Part shown: piece by piece, positions 61,741 to 64,000 of the stretch
Numbering within the stretch: the stretch's first letter is position 1
Layout: the number at the start of each line of letters is the position of its first letter
Origin: Isoetes taiwanensis
Taxonomy: Eukaryota > Streptophyta > Lycopodiopsida > Isoetales > Isoetaceae
NCBI GenBank assembly: GCA_021234155.1
Contig: JAJEKV010000053.1
Coordinates: 5,980,488-6,044,487 of the forward strand
Direction: 5' to 3'
Length of the DNA stretch: 64,000 bases
Notes under the pieces: model-generated
Seen by the model: only the letters and a program-made list of their open reading frames with translations
Database searches by the model: none
Told to the model about the DNA's origin: nothing
Position numbers and translations under genes: made by a program

Positions 61741-62203
61741 ACAAAATGGAAGTTTGGGAGCCGTTTTTTTGCTTCAATCGTTATTGTTTTGCTGTGGATT
61801 TGTCTTTTTAGATCTGGCCAGAGCTTTCGGTGTAGATCCGGCACAGAATAGATCCGGTGTAGATCAAGCACAGAATCTGGCACAGGTAACAAAATCATAT
61901 GGTGTTGATATTTTTGCACTGAACAAAACACTGAACTGATCCGGCACTAAACAGAGCATTGAACTGAGATCGACTATAACAGAGCTAAAATCATCTGGAA
62001 AGGTTCTTTTATTAGATCTTTTATCTTTTTGTGTAGATTCGGCAGAGAACAGAGCTCAAGCTGAAAACATGTCGGAGGTTTACCGCTTCGTCCGGTTTTC
62101 TGACCTGTTGAGCGGAATGGCTGGGCCTATTTCCATTCCGTGTTGTAGAGATATGGCACGTGGCGGCACCACATTCAAAACGGCGATCCAACTTCCATTT
62201 TGT
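61741..62203. mobile_element. MITE-like unit with 27-bp inverted ends
   Basis: ACAAAATGGAAGTTTGGGAG (from 61,741) pairs with the reverse complement of 62,177-62,203 (AAAACGGCGATCC...ATTTTGT), 23 of 27 positions by eye. The 463-bp unit directly abuts the foldback hairpin at 61,740. No ORF of note. Confidence 0.55.
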
Positions 62204-62900
62204 AAGTATTCTTGAACCTTCCCAAATTTCTGAATTAATGATCATATTACCTGCCCTTTCCTTATGAATATTTTCATGAGTACATATCCTTATTTAGCTC
62301 TGTTTAAAATGATCATATTTTCTGCCCTTTCTTATAAATATATCCTTATACCCTTGAATTATTACTTTCTAAAGGATATAGATGTACTTTCAGGTGTCTT
62401 TTTGCTACAAATCAGCAATTTGCTGTTGTTAAAGCTATTAAGCCACTGCATCACTCGGCAATTTATATCAAATGGTATGCAATCTGAATTTTGACCTTGA
62501 ATATTTACTCATTGCCTTCTAGTTTAAGTGCTCACCTTTAAGTTTAAATCTGAAAATTATGAAGATGCTCAAGAGGATTCGGCAGATGTAGATTCTACCG
62601 AGACTGAATTATCTGACGAGGATTGATCTTATTTGGTTGGCTGCTGGTAACCTTGTATTTTGCATGTTGCTTGAGGCAATAAATCATATGCAAATGATGT
62701 AACATGTTTTTTTGGGCGGTTGCTTGTTATAATTTTTGCTGTTGGACGTTGTTTTTTGCTGAAAAATTGATGTACCATATTTTCTTACACATGCACCATA
62801 AAAAATGAAAAGAGGTGCATATGTGCAAGATAAATACCATAGGTATGTTTATGATTAAGCTGAATTTAATAACTCCCAACTGTATTTACAATAGCACAAT
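62204..62900. other. No gene recognised
   Basis: AT-rich stretch between the MITE and the LINE tail. A short acidic frame (DSTETELSDED, about 62,590-62,622) ends in a stop and may be the tail of an unrecognised exon. Confidence 0.35.
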
Positions 62901-62902
62901 AA

Positions 62903-63770
62903 GAATGAGAATGAGAATGAGAATGAGTTTTTATCGTCCACGGAGGCCAATCGGCCTATGGGACCCATAAGGAGCGCAGCAAACTTATTACTGTCTGGGT
63001 TAAAAAACCCCCGCCCCGAAGGGTTTTCGAGGGAAAAACCGTGGCAGTAATAAGAATGCTGTCAAACTGTACAAGTATACATCAATGTTTATATACATGT
63101 CAAGTGTGTGCCCGAGGACATAGCTGATCTCGCATGTCCATAACCTCCTGAAGATATGATCCCAGCACCCGTACGGATGCTGTGCTCAATGTCACATGTA
63201 ACGGCTGGCCAGGCCTGACCAACTCAGCATATCGTGTCCGAATTTGATCATATGCTGGGCAACTTTGAAGGGTATGAGATTCATCCTCAATGACTCCCAT
63301 TTGGCAGCATTGACAGAGCCTGTCCTGACGTGGCTCACCAATCCATCTGCCTGTCTCAATTCGAAGATGATGTGCCCCTGTGCGAATGGAGGCAATGAGT
63401 CTGCGCCTTTTCATGGGCAAGTGGGTATGCAGGTAGCATTGCGGGCCTCGTTCCAATGTGGGATTTATGTGGCGCTGGTAGTGTGCTGTCTTGACCTGTT
63501 CAAGGGCATTGGCATCCCAAAGCTTGCTGAGGAAGCAATCGTCAAGATATTGCCTCAAGCTATGGCGATCTGCCTCTGTTTGCACATGTATGCACCTGTG
63601 CTCCTGCACATTCCATCTAGCCAACCATTGAGCTCTCTTTTCCCTCCAGCAGGCCTTGAGGCGCCGCGGCTCCATTGCCATGATATAAGCTAGTTTAGGG
63701 AGACGAGCATCGTCCATATTGACCACCTTAAGACAAATATACCATTAACACTGAAATGTTTTGCAAGCCC
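62903..63770 (-). mobile_element. 5'-truncated LINE with ORF2 C-terminus and hexamer tail
   Basis: The 208-codon frame at 63,100-63,726 (- strand) has RRRLIASIRTGAHHLRIE and CQCC...H-x4-C in the zinc-binding end typical of LINE reverse-transcriptase ORFs. It opens without a natural start, directly after a stop near 63,745, fitting 5' truncation. The 3' region holds a hairpin (62,984-63,054) and ends in about four GAATGA units (62,903-62,927; TCATTC on the LINE strand), which looks like the short tandem-repeat tail of some LINE clades. Confidence 0.65.
62984..63054. repeat. Hairpin in the LINE 3' UTR
   Basis: CTTATTACTG at 62,984-62,993 is the inverse of CAGTAATAAG at 63,045-63,054. Inside are smaller arms (GGGTT/AACCC) and a GC-rich CCCCCGCCCCG. 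It lies between the ORF2 stop and the hexamer tail, where LINE-encoded reverse transcriptases of some clades recognise a stem-loop. Confidence 0.65.
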
Positions 63771-64000
63771 ATTAAGGAACATTAAGGTATAGAAGCATTA
63801 CGGCAATAAACTATAAAAAACATCGACATATAACCATAGGGAAAATTATATTGTACATAAAATGAACATTGTATATCTTAACGTATTTTATATACTTTAT
63901 ATTGGCGTACGTATCAAAGCATATTTTATGCATGTAACGTACGTTATATCTAGGTGTACATATTTTAATCTTTCATACGTCTGAAACGTATGGTACGGTA

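Overview
The window looks like nuclear DNA of a land plant: it is AT-rich, gene-poor, intron-containing and crowded with transposable elements. The one clear host gene is a plant-type cytosolic prolyl-tRNA synthetase with 11 exons (28,995-31,748, + strand). Several transposon genes belong to families I associate with seed-free plants and invertebrates, so a fern, lycophyte or bryophyte is my guess; the species cannot be fixed from sequence alone.

Layout. 1-8,006 is a direct second copy of 44,755-52,739 (copy A and copy B). It holds the 5' end of a Ty3/gypsy-type LTR retrotransposon followed by the inner part of a larger DNA transposon. 8,007-14,684 is a sense-oriented, damaged Ty3/gypsy element (reverse transcriptase, integrase, chromodomain-like end, polypurine tract, 3' LTR). 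14,690-15,455 is the 3' end of another LTR element on the - strand. 15,456-28,800 is mostly without recognisable genes, with unassigned exon-like pieces (18.5-22.2 kb) and a Helitron 3' end at 27,359. 28.8-31.75 kb is the synthetase gene. 31.9-35.7 kb holds a GC-rich foldback element, a LINE remnant and a 475-bp MITE.

36.3-55.9 kb is the most interesting block: a large DNA-transposon-like unit with two convergent genes. On the + strand is a coiled-coil/RING-type protein gene (36,306-37,191, resuming at 47,978-49,268). On the - strand is a DDE-like transposase (55,810-49,907). A third + strand gene with a CPYC motif lies between the catalytic motifs of the transposase. A complete 10.8-kb antisense gypsy element (37,192-47,977) with 1.55-kb LTRs, AAGAA target duplications, an initiator-Met primer binding site and a polypurine tract has jumped into the RING gene. 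The distal 56-64 kb carries a retroposon with a 37-bp poly-T, a tRNA-like SINE head, a second, broken transposase gene, a foldback/MITE pair and the 3' end of a LINE.

Quality warning: copy A and the gypsy LTRs differ from copy B chiefly at CAG/CTG trinucleotides, which become CGG, CG or indels. This is not the C-to-T pattern of methylcytosine decay. It looks like a consensus or base-calling artefact at methylated CHG sites, so broken ORFs in these parts should not be read as biological decay.
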